Shown piece after piece: positions 8,161-16,166 of a DNA stretch of 31,720 bases. This DNA comes from Gammaproteobacteria bacterium (lineage in GTDB: Bacteria > Pseudomonadota > Gammaproteobacteria > Pseudomonadales > Litorivicinaceae): NCBI GenBank assembly GCA_002717305.1, contig PBDH01000042.1, forward strand, positions 6,409-38,128, given 5' to 3'. Made by a program: the position numbers and the translations under genes. Every line of letters starts with the position of its first letter. The stretch's first letter is position 1. The notes beneath the pieces are model-generated. The model worked only from the letters and a program-made list of their open reading frames with translations, was not told the origin of the DNA and searched no databases.

Positions 8161-9374
8161 ATGTCCTCCAGAATGGCTAGAGCGTCGCTGAAAAAATCCG
8201 TAGTTCCAAAGTTTCCACTTTTCAGTGCCAGAGCAACCGGATCCCCTGATGAGATACTGAAGACCCAAGGCACTCCCGGACAGATTTCTCGACCAATGAT
8301 GACTTCGTCAATGTTGAGCGCTTGGGTTACGGCTCCGGCCGTTTCTCCCCCAGCCACTACAAACCGTCGTTTTCCGAGTTGATGAGCAGCGCTTGCTATT
8401 TCAGCCATGGCTTTCTCAACAATTGTACCGGCTTCAGTGACACCAAGGGCTGCTTGGGAGGCCTTCACTGAATCAGGTGATGCTGTAGCATAAATGAGCG
8501 GAACCGCGTCGGATGGTAGCGATTTAATCCAAGAGATACAGGTATGAATTTCCTCTGAACCTAGGGTTTCGGGTTCGATCTGATAGCTAGGATGTCGCTG
8601 GCGGTAGAGATCGACCTGCTGCTGAGTCATTTGTGAACAGCTGCCACTCAGTATTATCGCTCGATCTTGAACATGAGGGTCGGAAAAATTCTCAGTGGAG
8701 GCGATTCCCAAAATCTCTGGCATTGGCATCGCCAGTGCGCTTCCACCGGTTAGCAATACATTCGATGGTGTATTCCTGGCGAGAAACTCAAGATCCGAAA
8801 ATTCAACCGCATCACCGATTACGTGCTTTTCTTGCGGAATCGGAGAACCGTTTTTTTGCGCGACACGATTCCAGACACTGACCGGTGCCTTGACCTGTGG
8901 GGCAAGTATTCGGGCTAGGTTCGAGTCTGTCATCGGGGTCAGTGGGTGGTCTGCCATACTGGATTCATTCAGTAATTGGTTGCCTACGAAGAGGTGGCCC
9001 ATAAACACTGACCGACCATTTTCTGGGAAAGCCGGGCAGTATAGCGCCTGACTTTGTTGGGTGATTTTCATGATTGCTTCCGCGACAGGTCCTATGTTCC
9101 CAGTCTCCGTCGAATCAAAGGTTGAGCAATATTTCCAGTACAGCTGTGTGGCACCGCCGGCAACTAACCAATCCGCGGCAATAGAGCAATCCTTCACTGC
9201 TTTTTCAACCGGTTCAGTTCGGCACTTAAGGGCAACAATTTCGATATCTGATAGTCCACCAGATGGTCTTGTTGGCAGGCCAAAGTGTAGCTTCACCGAC
9301 GCGCCGCTGCGTCTTAGTAGCCCAGCCAGGTCGGTCGCTCCCGTAAAATCATCGGCGATACAACCCAGTTTCAT
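8157..9374 (-). CDS. otnK: 3-oxo-tetronate kinase (four-carbon acid sugar kinase family)
   Basis: A 405-residue protein of the former DUF1537 family (OtnK/YgbK). It begins with GCIADDFTGATDLA, the acidic sugar-acid-binding motif with Asp8 and Asp9. The N-terminal domain is followed by a C-terminal nucleotide-binding domain with VLLTGGSALA and VAGGETAGAV glycine-rich segments. It phosphorylates 3-oxotetronate at C4 with ATP. It overlaps both neighbours by 4 bp (ATGA), with ltnD upstream and otnC downstream, so it is an internal gene of a tightly coupled operon. Confidence 0.92.
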   Translation of the reverse strand: MKLGCIADDFTGATDLAGLLRRSGASVKLHFGLPTRPSGGLSDIEIVALKCRTEPVEKAVKDCSIAADWLVAGGATQLYWKYCSTFDSTETGNIGPVAEAIMKITQQSQALYCPAFPENGRSVFMGHLFVGNQLLNESSMADHPLTPMTDSNLARILAPQVKAPVSVWNRVAQKNGSPIPQEKHVIGDAVEFSDLEFLARNTPSNVLLTGGSALAMPMPEILGIASTENFSDPHVQDRAIILSGSCSQMTQQQVDLYRQRHPSYQIEPETLGSEEIHTCISWIKSLPSDAVPLIYATASPDSVKASQAALGVTEAGTIVEKAMAEIASAAHQLGKRRFVVAGGETAGAVTQALNIDEVIIGREICPGVPWVFSISSGDPVALALKSGNFGTTDFFSDALAILEDI

Positions 9375-10261
9375 GAACTACTTCCTGGTAATTTGATACC
9401 TGATCGTTCGGCGAAAACTTTAACGACCGCACTGTCATCTTCAGCGCCAAGGCCTGATTCTGATGCTTTGTTGTACAGAGCAAGGGCAGCGTTCGATAGG
9501 GGGGTGACTACATTTTTTTGTTCCGCCTCCTGGGTCACTATTCCTAGGTCTTTGACAAAGATGTTTACGCTCGAGAGTGGTGTGTAGTCGCCATCAGCGA
9601 TGTGCGGAGCACGATTTTCAAACATCCACGATGACCCCGCGCATTTACTGATCACGTCGATTACTTGGTGCAAATCCATCTTTAGCCCGGCCGCGAGATT
9701 CATTGCCTCCGCCGCTGCTGCGATATGGACTCCCGCAAGTAGTTGGTTGATCAATTTCATCTGTGAGCCCTGTCCGGCATCGTTTCCCAGCTCGAAAATA
9801 TGTTCAGAGATCGCATCAAAGACAGGTTTGGCTTGAAACATTGCTTGGGGCGAAGCCGATGCCATGATCGACATCCGTCCCTCCAAGGCCTTGGCAGCAC
9901 CGCCGCTCACAGGCGCATCGATATATTGGAAACCCTGACTGATTATCCGGGACCCGATCTCGGTTGCTTTTGAGGGAGCGAGGGTCACGCAGTTGATAAC
10001 GAGGGCATCAGGATTCAAACCGTTGAGCAGTTGGCTGTCGAATAACACAGATTCGGCTTGGCTTGCGTTCACGACGAAGATTAACACGCAGTCGATGTTG
10101 GCTATCGAGTCGAGTGATTTTGTCGTGTTCCCTCCTGCAGATTCGAATCGTTCAAGCGCATCAGGGTCTAGGTCGAATCCAGTTGTGGAAATACCACTAC
10201 GGACGCACGAAACGGCGGCACCAAAGCCCATTGACCCAAGGCCAATGACCAGTGTCTGCAT
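9371..10261 (-). CDS. ltnD: L-threonate dehydrogenase, beta-hydroxyacid dehydrogenase family
   Basis: A 296-residue member of the 6-phosphogluconate/3-hydroxyisobutyrate dehydrogenase family. The dinucleotide fold is at the N-terminus (GLGSMG, residues 7-12), the substrate loop APVSGG is at 116-121, and the catalytic lysine is probably K169 in QMKLINQLL. In tetronate operons this family is LtnD, which oxidises L-threonate to 2-oxotetronate with NAD+. It is the first gene of the minus-strand operon. Upstream, minus-strand sequence AAGGAG lies close to the ATG. The divergent denD begins 94 bp away. Other hydroxyacid substrates are possible; operon context drives the specific assignment. Confidence 0.87.
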   Translation of the reverse strand: MQTLVIGLGSMGFGAAVSCVRSGISTTGFDLDPDALERFESAGGNTTKSLDSIANIDCVLIFVVNASQAESVLFDSQLLNGLNPDALVINCVTLAPSKATEIGSRIISQGFQYIDAPVSGGAAKALEGRMSIMASASPQAMFQAKPVFDAISEHIFELGNDAGQGSQMKLINQLLAGVHIAAAAEAMNLAAGLKMDLHQVIDVISKCAGSSWMFENRAPHIADGDYTPLSSVNIFVKDLGIVTQEAEQKNVVTPLSNAALALYNKASESGLGAEDDSAVVKVFAERSGIKLPGSSS

Positions 10262-10287
10262 GAGGGAACTCCTTAATATCTCGTTGG

Positions 10288-10322
10288 TCTTGTCGATCGT
10301 TGCTGTTATCTGGTAGACAAGA
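10288..10322. promoter_or_regulatory. Inverted repeat in the ltnD/denD divergent promoter region
   Basis: TCTTGTC (10288-10294) and GACAAGA (10316-10322) are exact inverted copies separated by 21 bp, centred between the two divergent starts. The right arm lies within TGGTAGACAA, which resembles a GntR/FadR-type site (TNGT-N-ACNA). No regulator gene is adjacent, so the binding protein is unknown. The repeat could arise by chance. Confidence 0.3.
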
Positions 10323-10355
10323 ATTCGATCACATCATAATGAAAAGGGGTGTCTT

Positions 10356-11333
10356 GTGGCCAGAATTGTCGTAACCGGTGGCGGTGGTTTTTTGGGTCAA
10401 CGCTTAATAGGCGAGTTGCTAGAGTCTGATCGCTGGGTCATAAATGGCGACCACGTCTCTATCGAGTCACTGTGTGTGATAGACCGGGTAATCCCTGAAC
10501 ATTTTAGGGCTAGGGGGGTGGAGACGATTGAAGGTGATTTACTTTCCATTATCCGAGAGCGGCACGAAATATTTGAAGGTGTCGATGCAGTGATACACCT
10601 TGCGAGTGCCGTGAGTGGTGAATGCGAGGCTGACTTAGAGCTTGGTCTCGAAGTAAATTTAAATGCAGGCATGGCTCTGGGAAGACGGCTCGCCCAAGAG
10701 AATAATAAACCCCTTCTTGTATTTTCCAGCTCACTCGCTGTGTATGGCGGAACGCCCGATTTTCCATTGCCTCCGGTTATTACTGATGATATTCGTCCGA
10801 ATCCGCAAAATAGCTATGGGGCTCAGAAACTTACACTCGAGACGTTATACGCTGACCTGGCACGTCGCGGTCTAATTTCTATAAGGACACTTAGACTGAT
10901 GACAGTGTCTGTGAGGCCGGGCGCGCCCAATCAAGCGGCGAGTGGTTTCTTGTCGGGCATGATCCGTGAACCTCTCGCAGGTATTGACAGCAACATACCT
11001 GTACCTCTGGAAACGGAGGTTGCGCTGAATAGCCCGAAGCAAGCGGTTGATGGGCTAATCCGCGTGATGGGTATATCAGACGAGGTCTGGGGCAGCCCAT
11101 TGGGTTTGAATCTGCCGGGAATTCGTATTTCTGTCCAAGGAATGATCGACGCTCTCGAGGCAGTAGCTGGCCGTGAAATACTTGATCATCTCACTTGCGA
11201 AACGGATCCTGCCATTCAGCGCATCGTAGCAGGCTGGCCCTCGTGCTTTGACTCAACTCGAGCACAGCGCCTCAGATTAGAATCAAATGAGCGTTTCGAG
11301 ACGGTTGTGAGAGACTTCAGTGATACTAAGTAA
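10356..11333 (+). CDS. denD: D-erythronate dehydrogenase, SDR/epimerase fold
   Basis: A 325-residue extended short-chain dehydrogenase with the NAD motif GGGGFLG (residues 8-14) and the catalytic set Ser125/Ser126, Tyr154 and Lys158 (YGAQK). The family is often annotated as NAD-dependent epimerase. When encoded with otnI, otnK and otnC it is DenD, which oxidises D-erythronate to 2-oxotetronate. It starts at GTG with AAGGGG 6 bases upstream. It is divergent from ltnD, so both entry dehydrogenases probably share one control region. Its last 8 bp overlap the convergent nitroreductase gene. The assignment rests on fold plus context; a sugar epimerase would be the alternative. Confidence 0.82.
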   Translation: MARIVVTGGGGFLGQRLIGELLESDRWVINGDHVSIESLCVIDRVIPEHFRARGVETIEGDLLSIIRERHEIFEGVDAVIHLASAVSGECEADLELGLEVNLNAGMALGRRLAQENNKPLLVFSSSLAVYGGTPDFPLPPVITDDIRPNPQNSYGAQKLTLETLYADLARRGLISIRTLRLMTVSVRPGAPNQAASGFLSGMIREPLAGIDSNIPVPLETEVALNSPKQAVDGLIRVMGISDEVWGSPLGLNLPGIRISVQGMIDALEAVAGREILDHLTCETDPAIQRIVAGWPSCFDSTRAQRLRLESNERFETVVRDFSDTK

Positions 11334-11904
11334 TTCGACAAGCGTCTTCGAAAGCCAACCTTGGCGCACGGGGACGAAGTGCATGGTCGTCGCCGCGACC
11401 CAATAACACGACACAATTAAATTTCCACCGTGTGTCACCGAAGAATTGAGACTCAACTGCTGTTGAATCAAAGCCACCCATTGGTCCGCAGTCAAAGCCT
11501 AACGCACGAGCCGCGGCAATCAGAAAACCAATCTGCAGGTTGGCGTTTGCGAGCGCGTATCGTTCGAGCCGATCGACAGGCCAGTCTAAGTGTGCTGTAG
11601 GCTGCTTCATGTGCGGCGCCAGAGTCGTAAACTTAGTGTGAAAATCTAAATCGTAGCCAAGAATCGCGGCGGAGCCGGCCGTTCGGGTTTTTTCTTGGTT
11701 GAAACCTAAAGCACACACCGCTAGTTGTTCCATGGCCTCTGTGGTATTTACAAAAACGATACGAAGCGGGCACGAGTTGTTCGCTGTGGGGGCTAGTTTA
11801 GCCAACTCATAAATTCCTCTGATATCCTTCTCAGAGAGTTGTTCTCCTCCAAACTTTTTGTGAGACCTTGCATCGGTGAAGATTGATTCTTTGGAGAAAT
11901 CCAT
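11326..11904 (-). CDS. Nitroreductase family protein, RutE/malonic semialdehyde reductase-like
   Basis: A 192-residue flavoprotein of the nitroreductase superfamily. It opens with FTDARSHKKFG, has LAKLAPTANNSCPLRIVFV (FMN phosphate and ring region, near residue 35), and ends with AARALGFDCGPMGGFD and RLAFEDACRI, all typical of RutE and RutE-like enzymes. RutE reduces malonic semialdehyde (3-oxopropanoate) to 3-hydroxypropanoate in pyrimidine degradation; no other rut gene is here, so the physiological substrate is open. ATG at 11904 has AAGGAT just upstream. It is convergent with denD (8-bp overlap) and not part of the tetronate operon. The 294-bp gap upstream, before the thioesterase, shows no clear feature. 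Confidence 0.85.
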   Translation of the reverse strand: MDFSKESIFTDARSHKKFGGEQLSEKDIRGIYELAKLAPTANNSCPLRIVFVNTTEAMEQLAVCALGFNQEKTRTAGSAAILGYDLDFHTKFTTLAPHMKQPTAHLDWPVDRLERYALANANLQIGFLIAAARALGFDCGPMGGFDSTAVESQFFGDTRWKFNCVVLLGRGDDHALRPRAPRLAFEDACRIT

Positions 11905-12198
11905 ACGGATCCTTACATGTTGGTGCTGAGTGGTTTGGTATTAGTTCCCTTATAGGTAGGGTAAATCCACGACCTTTCAAGACTAGGAAACCCATGAAGC
12001 GTAAGATCGCGCAAATATCACATTGGTTTATCATTGGTTTTAGGAATCGGCCCGGGTTCTAATTGGGGCAAATGGTCGTCGTTTTTATCTTGGATTAGTG
12101 AGGTGGATGACTGCATTAAGTTGCTTATGAATCTAAATATCGTGAGTTAAGGACAAAGAAAATCGAATGAGGATAAACATTTCTATCAGGGAATCATC

Positions 12199-12576
12199 AT
12201 GAATAAAAAGTATCTAAAACAAGAGCCAGCGATTAGGACTATCGCGATGCCCGCGGACACAAATCCGGCTGGGGATATTTTTGGTGGGTGGCTGCTGGCC
12301 CAAATGGATCTGGCAGCTGGAAATATGGCAGCACGTGTTGCTCGTGGGAGGGCAGCAACCATCGCGGTGGAAGATATCCAATTTTTGAGGCCTGTACGAG
12401 TAGGAGATGAGGTCACCCTTTATGCTGATCTGGAGTCCGTAGGCAGAACTTCGATGAAGATTCATATTGAGGCCTGGAGGAGGGCTAGGGATAGTGACGA
12501 AAGTGAAAAGGTTACCGAGGCGGGGTTTACTTTTGTAGCGCTTGACGAGTCGGGTGATTCGAGACCTGTACCTTAA
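12199..12576 (+). CDS. yciA: Acyl-CoA thioesterase, YciA-like hotdog protein
   Basis: A 125-residue hotdog-fold protein. The hallmark GDIFGGWLLAQMD starts at residue 25, with catalytic candidate Asp26 and Asp37; further on come VEDIQFLRPVRVGDEV and EAGFTFVALD, as in YciA and related acyl-CoA hydrolases. It hydrolyses acyl-CoA thioesters, probably medium to long chain or short branched ones, in the cytosol. AGGGAATC lies 7-12 bases before the ATG. It is a monocistronic gene at the edge of a region with decayed genes, and looks intact. Confidence 0.88.
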   Translation: MNKKYLKQEPAIRTIAMPADTNPAGDIFGGWLLAQMDLAAGNMAARVARGRAATIAVEDIQFLRPVRVGDEVTLYADLESVGRTSMKIHIEAWRRARDSDESEKVTEAGFTFVALDESGDSRPVP

Positions 12577-12739
12577 ATCCGCAGGCAGATTTGATAGAGG
12601 CTTTACACGGAAGAATTAACTGTTCCCGACTCGTTTGTATTGGTCGTACTGATCACAGGCATCCTCTACCGTGTAATTGCTCAAACCCATTTTTCCATGT
12701 TGTCGAGGAATAGCGGATTGTGCCGAGGGCAAAGGGTTC

Positions 12740-13405
12740 GCTAGTGCTTCTGGGTGGCTTGAATCTATCTTTATTGCTTTGCCGCTAACGCAATGGATGT
12801 TGTCGTAACGATCTCTTGATAAGGCTCAGAGTGTATATTCGCCTAAGTCAATGTCTTGGTGAACTACTGCCCTTGGAGCCGCCGGTTTCAGTATTAGCAT
12901 GATGCTCACCAGAGCATGTCCCACCCGGTTGGTTTTGTTAGGTGCGACAGGTACCTCTCAGAGCATCGTCTACTTTATTTGCGCTTGGAATATCTGCTGA
13001 CGTGCCTTTTAAAAGTTTGTTAGTAGAGAAGCGTAATCACCTGCAACATACGGGAGCTTGGGATTCACCAACAGAATTTATATTTGCGCTTTTTCCAGAA
13101 TATGAGGGGCTCCTGATCGCCATAGTCACTCTTATTATTAGTTTTTTTCACCCGTCTCTACATCTTGAGTCGGAGTCTAATCAGAGGTCTTTCGATCAGG
13201 GCTTTTGTCTCAGGAGCGCAGTCGGCTAAAACGTTCTCCGGTTCTGACAATTTTGATTCTAGAAACCCTGTATATCTTAGCTTTGTCGCCCCTCATGGCG
13301 AGACGATTTCATATGAATGACTGGCGTCTGGCCTTGGGCCAACATTCAAACTTGCGCTAATCGGGGGTGTCCTGATTAAAAGTGTTTATTTCCTCGATGG
13401 TTGGA
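12740..13405 (+). pseudogene. Eroded DMT-superfamily (EamA) transporter remnant
   Basis: No intact gene lies between 12577 and 13660, but fragments resembling a DMT permease occur in the right order on the plus strand. In one frame, with stops between them, are SIFIALPL...MLS (near 12764; compare IFFALPLFVTLLS of DMT proteins) and ALGAAGFSISMMLTR (near 12869; start of the second EamA repeat). A different frame gives GAWDSPTEFIFAL (near 13050). The third frame gives FVAPHGE...SYE and KLALIGGVLIKSVYF (13290-13395; compare GYLxFGExPD...LIGALLIIASGLY). At least two frameshifts and several stops would be needed. This is pattern recall by eye, not an alignment. The short frames 12942-13229 and 13382-13585 are parts of this wreck rather than genes. 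Confidence 0.42.
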
Positions 13406-13660
13406 CGAGAGTTACAGAGGCGAACTTTTGAATCTGTAGCTCATGCATTGAGATATTTTCTTGATCCTCTATCTATAGAGGCAGGCGGTATATTTGCTTT
13501 TGGATCTAGCACGAATCGGCCATTCCTGACTATCGACTGGCTCTATCTGGTCCCGGTTGGTCACGATTATTATATCCATCTCTAGGTACTTGACGCATAC
13601 CCATCTGACAAAAAAGCAAGTAAGGCTCAACTAATTTAAATTTTTTCCGATCTTCGAACT

Positions 13661-13984
13661 ATGGGTATTAAGATTATCGTAACCAGCATTTTTGTTTCTG
13701 TCTTGGGGTCTATGCCCGCCGACGCAGCATGTCGCACTTATCACTATGATCATGATGGCAATCCTCACACACCTTCAAAGTTCAATGTGGCCTGCGAGCA
13801 GTCGTTTGAAGTTCGAAAAATGCCAAAATATAAAGTTCAGTCGATAGATGTGTCCACCGGTCGCACGCTGGTGCGAAATCCGAGGCACATTAAGCTCCCA
13901 ACTCCTAAGCCCAAGTGCGAAATTCCAAGTGTCTATCACTTCACGATGATGCAAGCGCTCTCTGTTTGTATTACAACAAGGTAA
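13661..13984 (+). CDS. Small secreted protein, function unknown (107 aa)
   Basis: The protein begins with a typical Sec signal peptide: a short charged start, the hydrophobic run IIVTSIFVSVLGS, and a cleavage site after ADA near residue 22. The mature part is about 85 residues, basic, with four cysteines (near residues 24, 45, 92 and 103) that could form two disulfides in the periplasm. Two Pro/Lys-rich stretches follow the centre. I do not recognise a family. No clear ribosome binding site precedes the ATG. The frame ends 28 bp before the HEPN gene start, so co-transcription is possible. The signal peptide is the best evidence that it is real. Confidence 0.55.
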   Translation: MGIKIIVTSIFVSVLGSMPADAACRTYHYDHDGNPHTPSKFNVACEQSFEVRKMPKYKVQSIDVSTGRTLVRNPRHIKLPTPKPKCEIPSVYHFTMMQALSVCITTR

Positions 13985-14012
13985 ACTCTTCGTATTGACT
14001 AGGAGAGTTAAC

Positions 14013-14675
14013 TTGATTACCGAATCGGAAGCGAACCATCTTAAAGAGAAACAGCGTGCGTTGAGAAATGGGTTTCAAGACAGTCTTGGCCTTAGAGTTC
14101 ATCGGGCTATCAGTTGGTTGCAGCGCGCAGCAAAAGAACAAGATGATCCAGACGCTTCATTTGTTTTTTTATGGATCGCGTTCAACTCTGCATATTCGCA
14201 GGATATTGGTATCGCATATCATGTCTCAGAAAAAGGTCGGTTCAAAAATTTTTTGAGTACTCTATTGTCGTTTGATCGCGGTGATCGCGTTTATAACCTA
14301 GTGTGGACCCGGTTTCCTCATGAGATTCGGTTGATTCTGGAGAATCCCTATGTTTTTGGTCCATTTTGGAGTTTTCAGAATGGTATCGAAGGACATGACG
14401 ATTGGGCACACAGATTAGAGTTATCCCTAAAGATGGCCAAGGTGGCACTTGCAGAGAATGATACCGAGCGGGTGCTAAATGAACTATTTGATCGTCTGTA
14501 TGTTCTTCGCAATCAAGTTATACACGGAGGGTCGACCTGGGGAGGTGCAATCAACCGCGCACAAGTCCGAGATGGTTCTGAGATTTTGGCCTCTTTAATA
14601 CCGGTATTTGTTGAGTTAATGATGGAAAATCCCGATCATTCATGGAATAAGCCGATCTATCCTGTGATTGGTTAG
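14013..14675 (+). CDS. HEPN-like domain protein, orphan (220 aa)
   Basis: The frame opens at TTG 13995, but AGGAG at 14001-14005 lies 7 bases before TTG 14013, so the latter is the likely start. The all-alpha protein has the segments RVHRAISWLQRA, FVFLWIAFNSAYS and, near the C-terminus, LFDRLYVLRNQVIHGGSTW. RNQVIH (Arg166, Asn167, His171) is the R-N-x3-H form of the RX4-6H motif of HEPN RNases and Apea-like HEPN proteins. HEPN proteins often cut RNA in toxin-antitoxin or defence systems; others only bind nucleotides. No MNT antitoxin or kinase partner is next to it. The neighbours are a small secreted protein upstream and a pseudogene downstream. The residue pattern is visible; the RNase function is inferred. 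Confidence 0.65.
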   Translation: MITESEANHLKEKQRALRNGFQDSLGLRVHRAISWLQRAAKEQDDPDASFVFLWIAFNSAYSQDIGIAYHVSEKGRFKNFLSTLLSFDRGDRVYNLVWTRFPHEIRLILENPYVFGPFWSFQNGIEGHDDWAHRLELSLKMAKVALAENDTERVLNELFDRLYVLRNQVIHGGSTWGGAINRAQVRDGSEILASLIPVFVELMMENPDHSWNKPIYPVIG

Positions 14676-14949
14676 TGGATGTAGATGAATTCGACTGATC
14701 AGACCTCAGTCGCTGTTGTTGACAATAATCTCGAACTTGAGACAAAGAATTCGCTAATCGCATCATCTGCTGAGAAAAGTGGAAGTTATCAGAAGGCAAG
14801 CGCGTCGTTCGATTTCCCGCTTATCACAAAAGCGTAAATAGCTAGTTTCAGAGCCGGAGCAAACGATGAAGTTCCACTTCTTAGATTTTCTTGACGATCA
14901 CGCGCGATCGATACTGCTTCTACGAGCCCAATGTATTAGATAAAAATGA

Positions 14950-15387
14950 AAGTTTTCTCAATATTTTCAATATGATGGATCGATTTTCTATAAAAAATAG
15001 CGACATCTTATCTCGTCTACGCGTTTTATCTTCAACTACGCGGAGGCATATCGGAGAGGTCTCGGCGATTATTATCGTGAGTGGGTCCGGCATGGTCTTC
15101 AATTTATTGAAGAAGCACGCAATTCACTGATCGGTCTGCAGCAAATTGTTGGTGACCGTAATCAATCACTTGCCTAACTTGCTATTAGTTGGGTTTTACA
15201 ACAATCAAGCATATCTCTCGTTTTGATTAAGGTTCGCACTGAAGATCAGTCGTTGGATGCAACGGAAGCTACAGATCCTCTTAAAATCAGACAGGCCAAG
15301 CTTTCTTATATTGATCAGTGTTCACAGGAATTCGGTCCCAACTTGGGGCAGAATCATCGAAGAGAACGCCAAAGGATGGGGCCTTAG
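14950..15387 (+). pseudogene. Aldo/keto reductase remnant with in-frame TAA
   Basis: In one plus-strand frame, the sequence around 15130-15235 reads LIGLQQIVGDRNQSLA, stop, LAISWVLQQSSISLVLIKVRTEDQ. This is the C-terminal signature of YghZ/Tas-like aldo/keto reductases (RGQSLAQLALAWVL...SVLIGARTxEQL). The stop TAA (15175-15177) stands where these proteins have Gln, so CAA to TAA is the simplest explanation. The frame then runs on to 15387 and includes AKLSYID, as expected near the C-terminus. Upstream, another frame has FNMMDR (near 14966), like the conserved YNLLDR. The N-terminal two thirds are missing, so the gene is both truncated and broken. The 14676-14949 stretch upstream holds nothing I recognise. 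Confidence 0.68.
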
Positions 15388-15392
15388 GGCTT

Positions 15393-16163
15393 TTAATCAA
15401 AAACAATAGGCTTGATGAGACCGGTTAAGCTAACGACTACCAAGGCAATTCCAAGAACACGATAAAACGCGGGAGTCTCTTGTTTTACCAAATAACTGTG
15501 CATTCGATCACCGAGTATATGGCCGACAAAAGCACAGGGGAGGAGCCATAAGTGATGAATTAGTTGAAGATCGACACCAACTATTAAAAACGAGATCAAC
15601 TTAATCACCGTCAGGATCATCCACAGAACAAATAGCGTATTTCGTAGTTCATGTTTAGCCACCCGAGCGGCAACTACAGGAATGATCAATGGTGCACCGG
15701 TCAATGATGTGCCGGATACATAGGCACCGAGTCCCAGAAAACCGTACTCTTGGTATTTAGTTTTAATTTCTATCGGTCGGTTAACTATGTACCCAATCGC
15801 GTAAGCTAGAACGAACAATAAGATAATCGAGCTCATAATGACTGGTGGGAGCGTCAAAAGACCAATGATTCCAGCTATTTTCGGAACAATCATGATTCCT
15901 AAGCAGCGTTTTAAATAGTCCCAGTTGATCGTTCCTACTTGATCAGCCGTTCTGCCTCGTATGCTCTGAATCATGATAAGCGTTGAGAAGAAAATGAGGT
16001 GCATTGCGATCAGGGGTAAGAAAATTAAGGCATCATTTATGATTAGTAGTAGGAATGGAAGAGCGAGCACGGCGCCTCCGAACCCAAGCCCGCTGCGAAC
16101 AAATCCACTCCAGACGAAAATTAGTCCAATCGCGGCATATTGGTACCAGGCAAGATGTTCCAC
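15393..16163 (-). CDS. TauE/SafE (TSUP) family sulfite/organosulfur permease
   Basis: A 256-residue polytopic inner-membrane protein with about seven or eight hydrophobic segments. The N-terminal half-repeat has SGLGFGGAVLALPFLLLI; the second repeat has GAYVSGTSLTGAPLIIPVVAA. These paired glycine/proline-rich motifs mark the TSUP (PF01925) family, which moves sulfite, sulfoacetate, taurine-derived or other small organic anions. The substrate here is unknown. It starts 3 bp after the ytoQ stop, and forms an operon with ytoQ and the small membrane protein. Its 3' end is 5 bp from the end of the aldo/keto reductase remnant on the other strand. Confidence 0.85.
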   Translation of the reverse strand: MEHLAWYQYAAIGLIFVWSGFVRSGLGFGGAVLALPFLLLIINDALIFLPLIAMHLIFFSTLIMIQSIRGRTADQVGTINWDYLKRCLGIMIVPKIAGIIGLLTLPPVIMSSIILLFVLAYAIGYIVNRPIEIKTKYQEYGFLGLGAYVSGTSLTGAPLIIPVVAARVAKHELRNTLFVLWMILTVIKLISFLIVGVDLQLIHHLWLLPCAFVGHILGDRMHSYLVKQETPAFYRVLGIALVVVSLTGLIKPIVFD

Positions 16164-16166
16164 TGA

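Noticed and set aside
8161..8268. Upstream extension of otnC
   Set aside because: Lies within otnK; ATG 8160 in the ATGA overlap matches the family start.
10342..10356. CATAAT before denD as a -10 box
   Set aside because: With TAGACA it would give only a 15-bp spacer, and transcription would start inside the ribosome binding site; not convincing.
12942..13229. 95-aa ORF in the gap after the thioesterase
   Set aside because: Contains fragments in line with a decayed DMT transporter and lacks a ribosome binding site; not an independent gene.
14685..14837. 50-codon ORF after the HEPN gene
   Set aside because: No ribosome binding site of note and no recognisable sequence; composition is Ser/Ala-rich and may be chance.
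14891..15130. 79-aa plus-strand ORF
   Set aside because: It runs across the frame that carries aldo/keto reductase signatures; only its FNMMDR stretch fits the same remnant, so it is debris.
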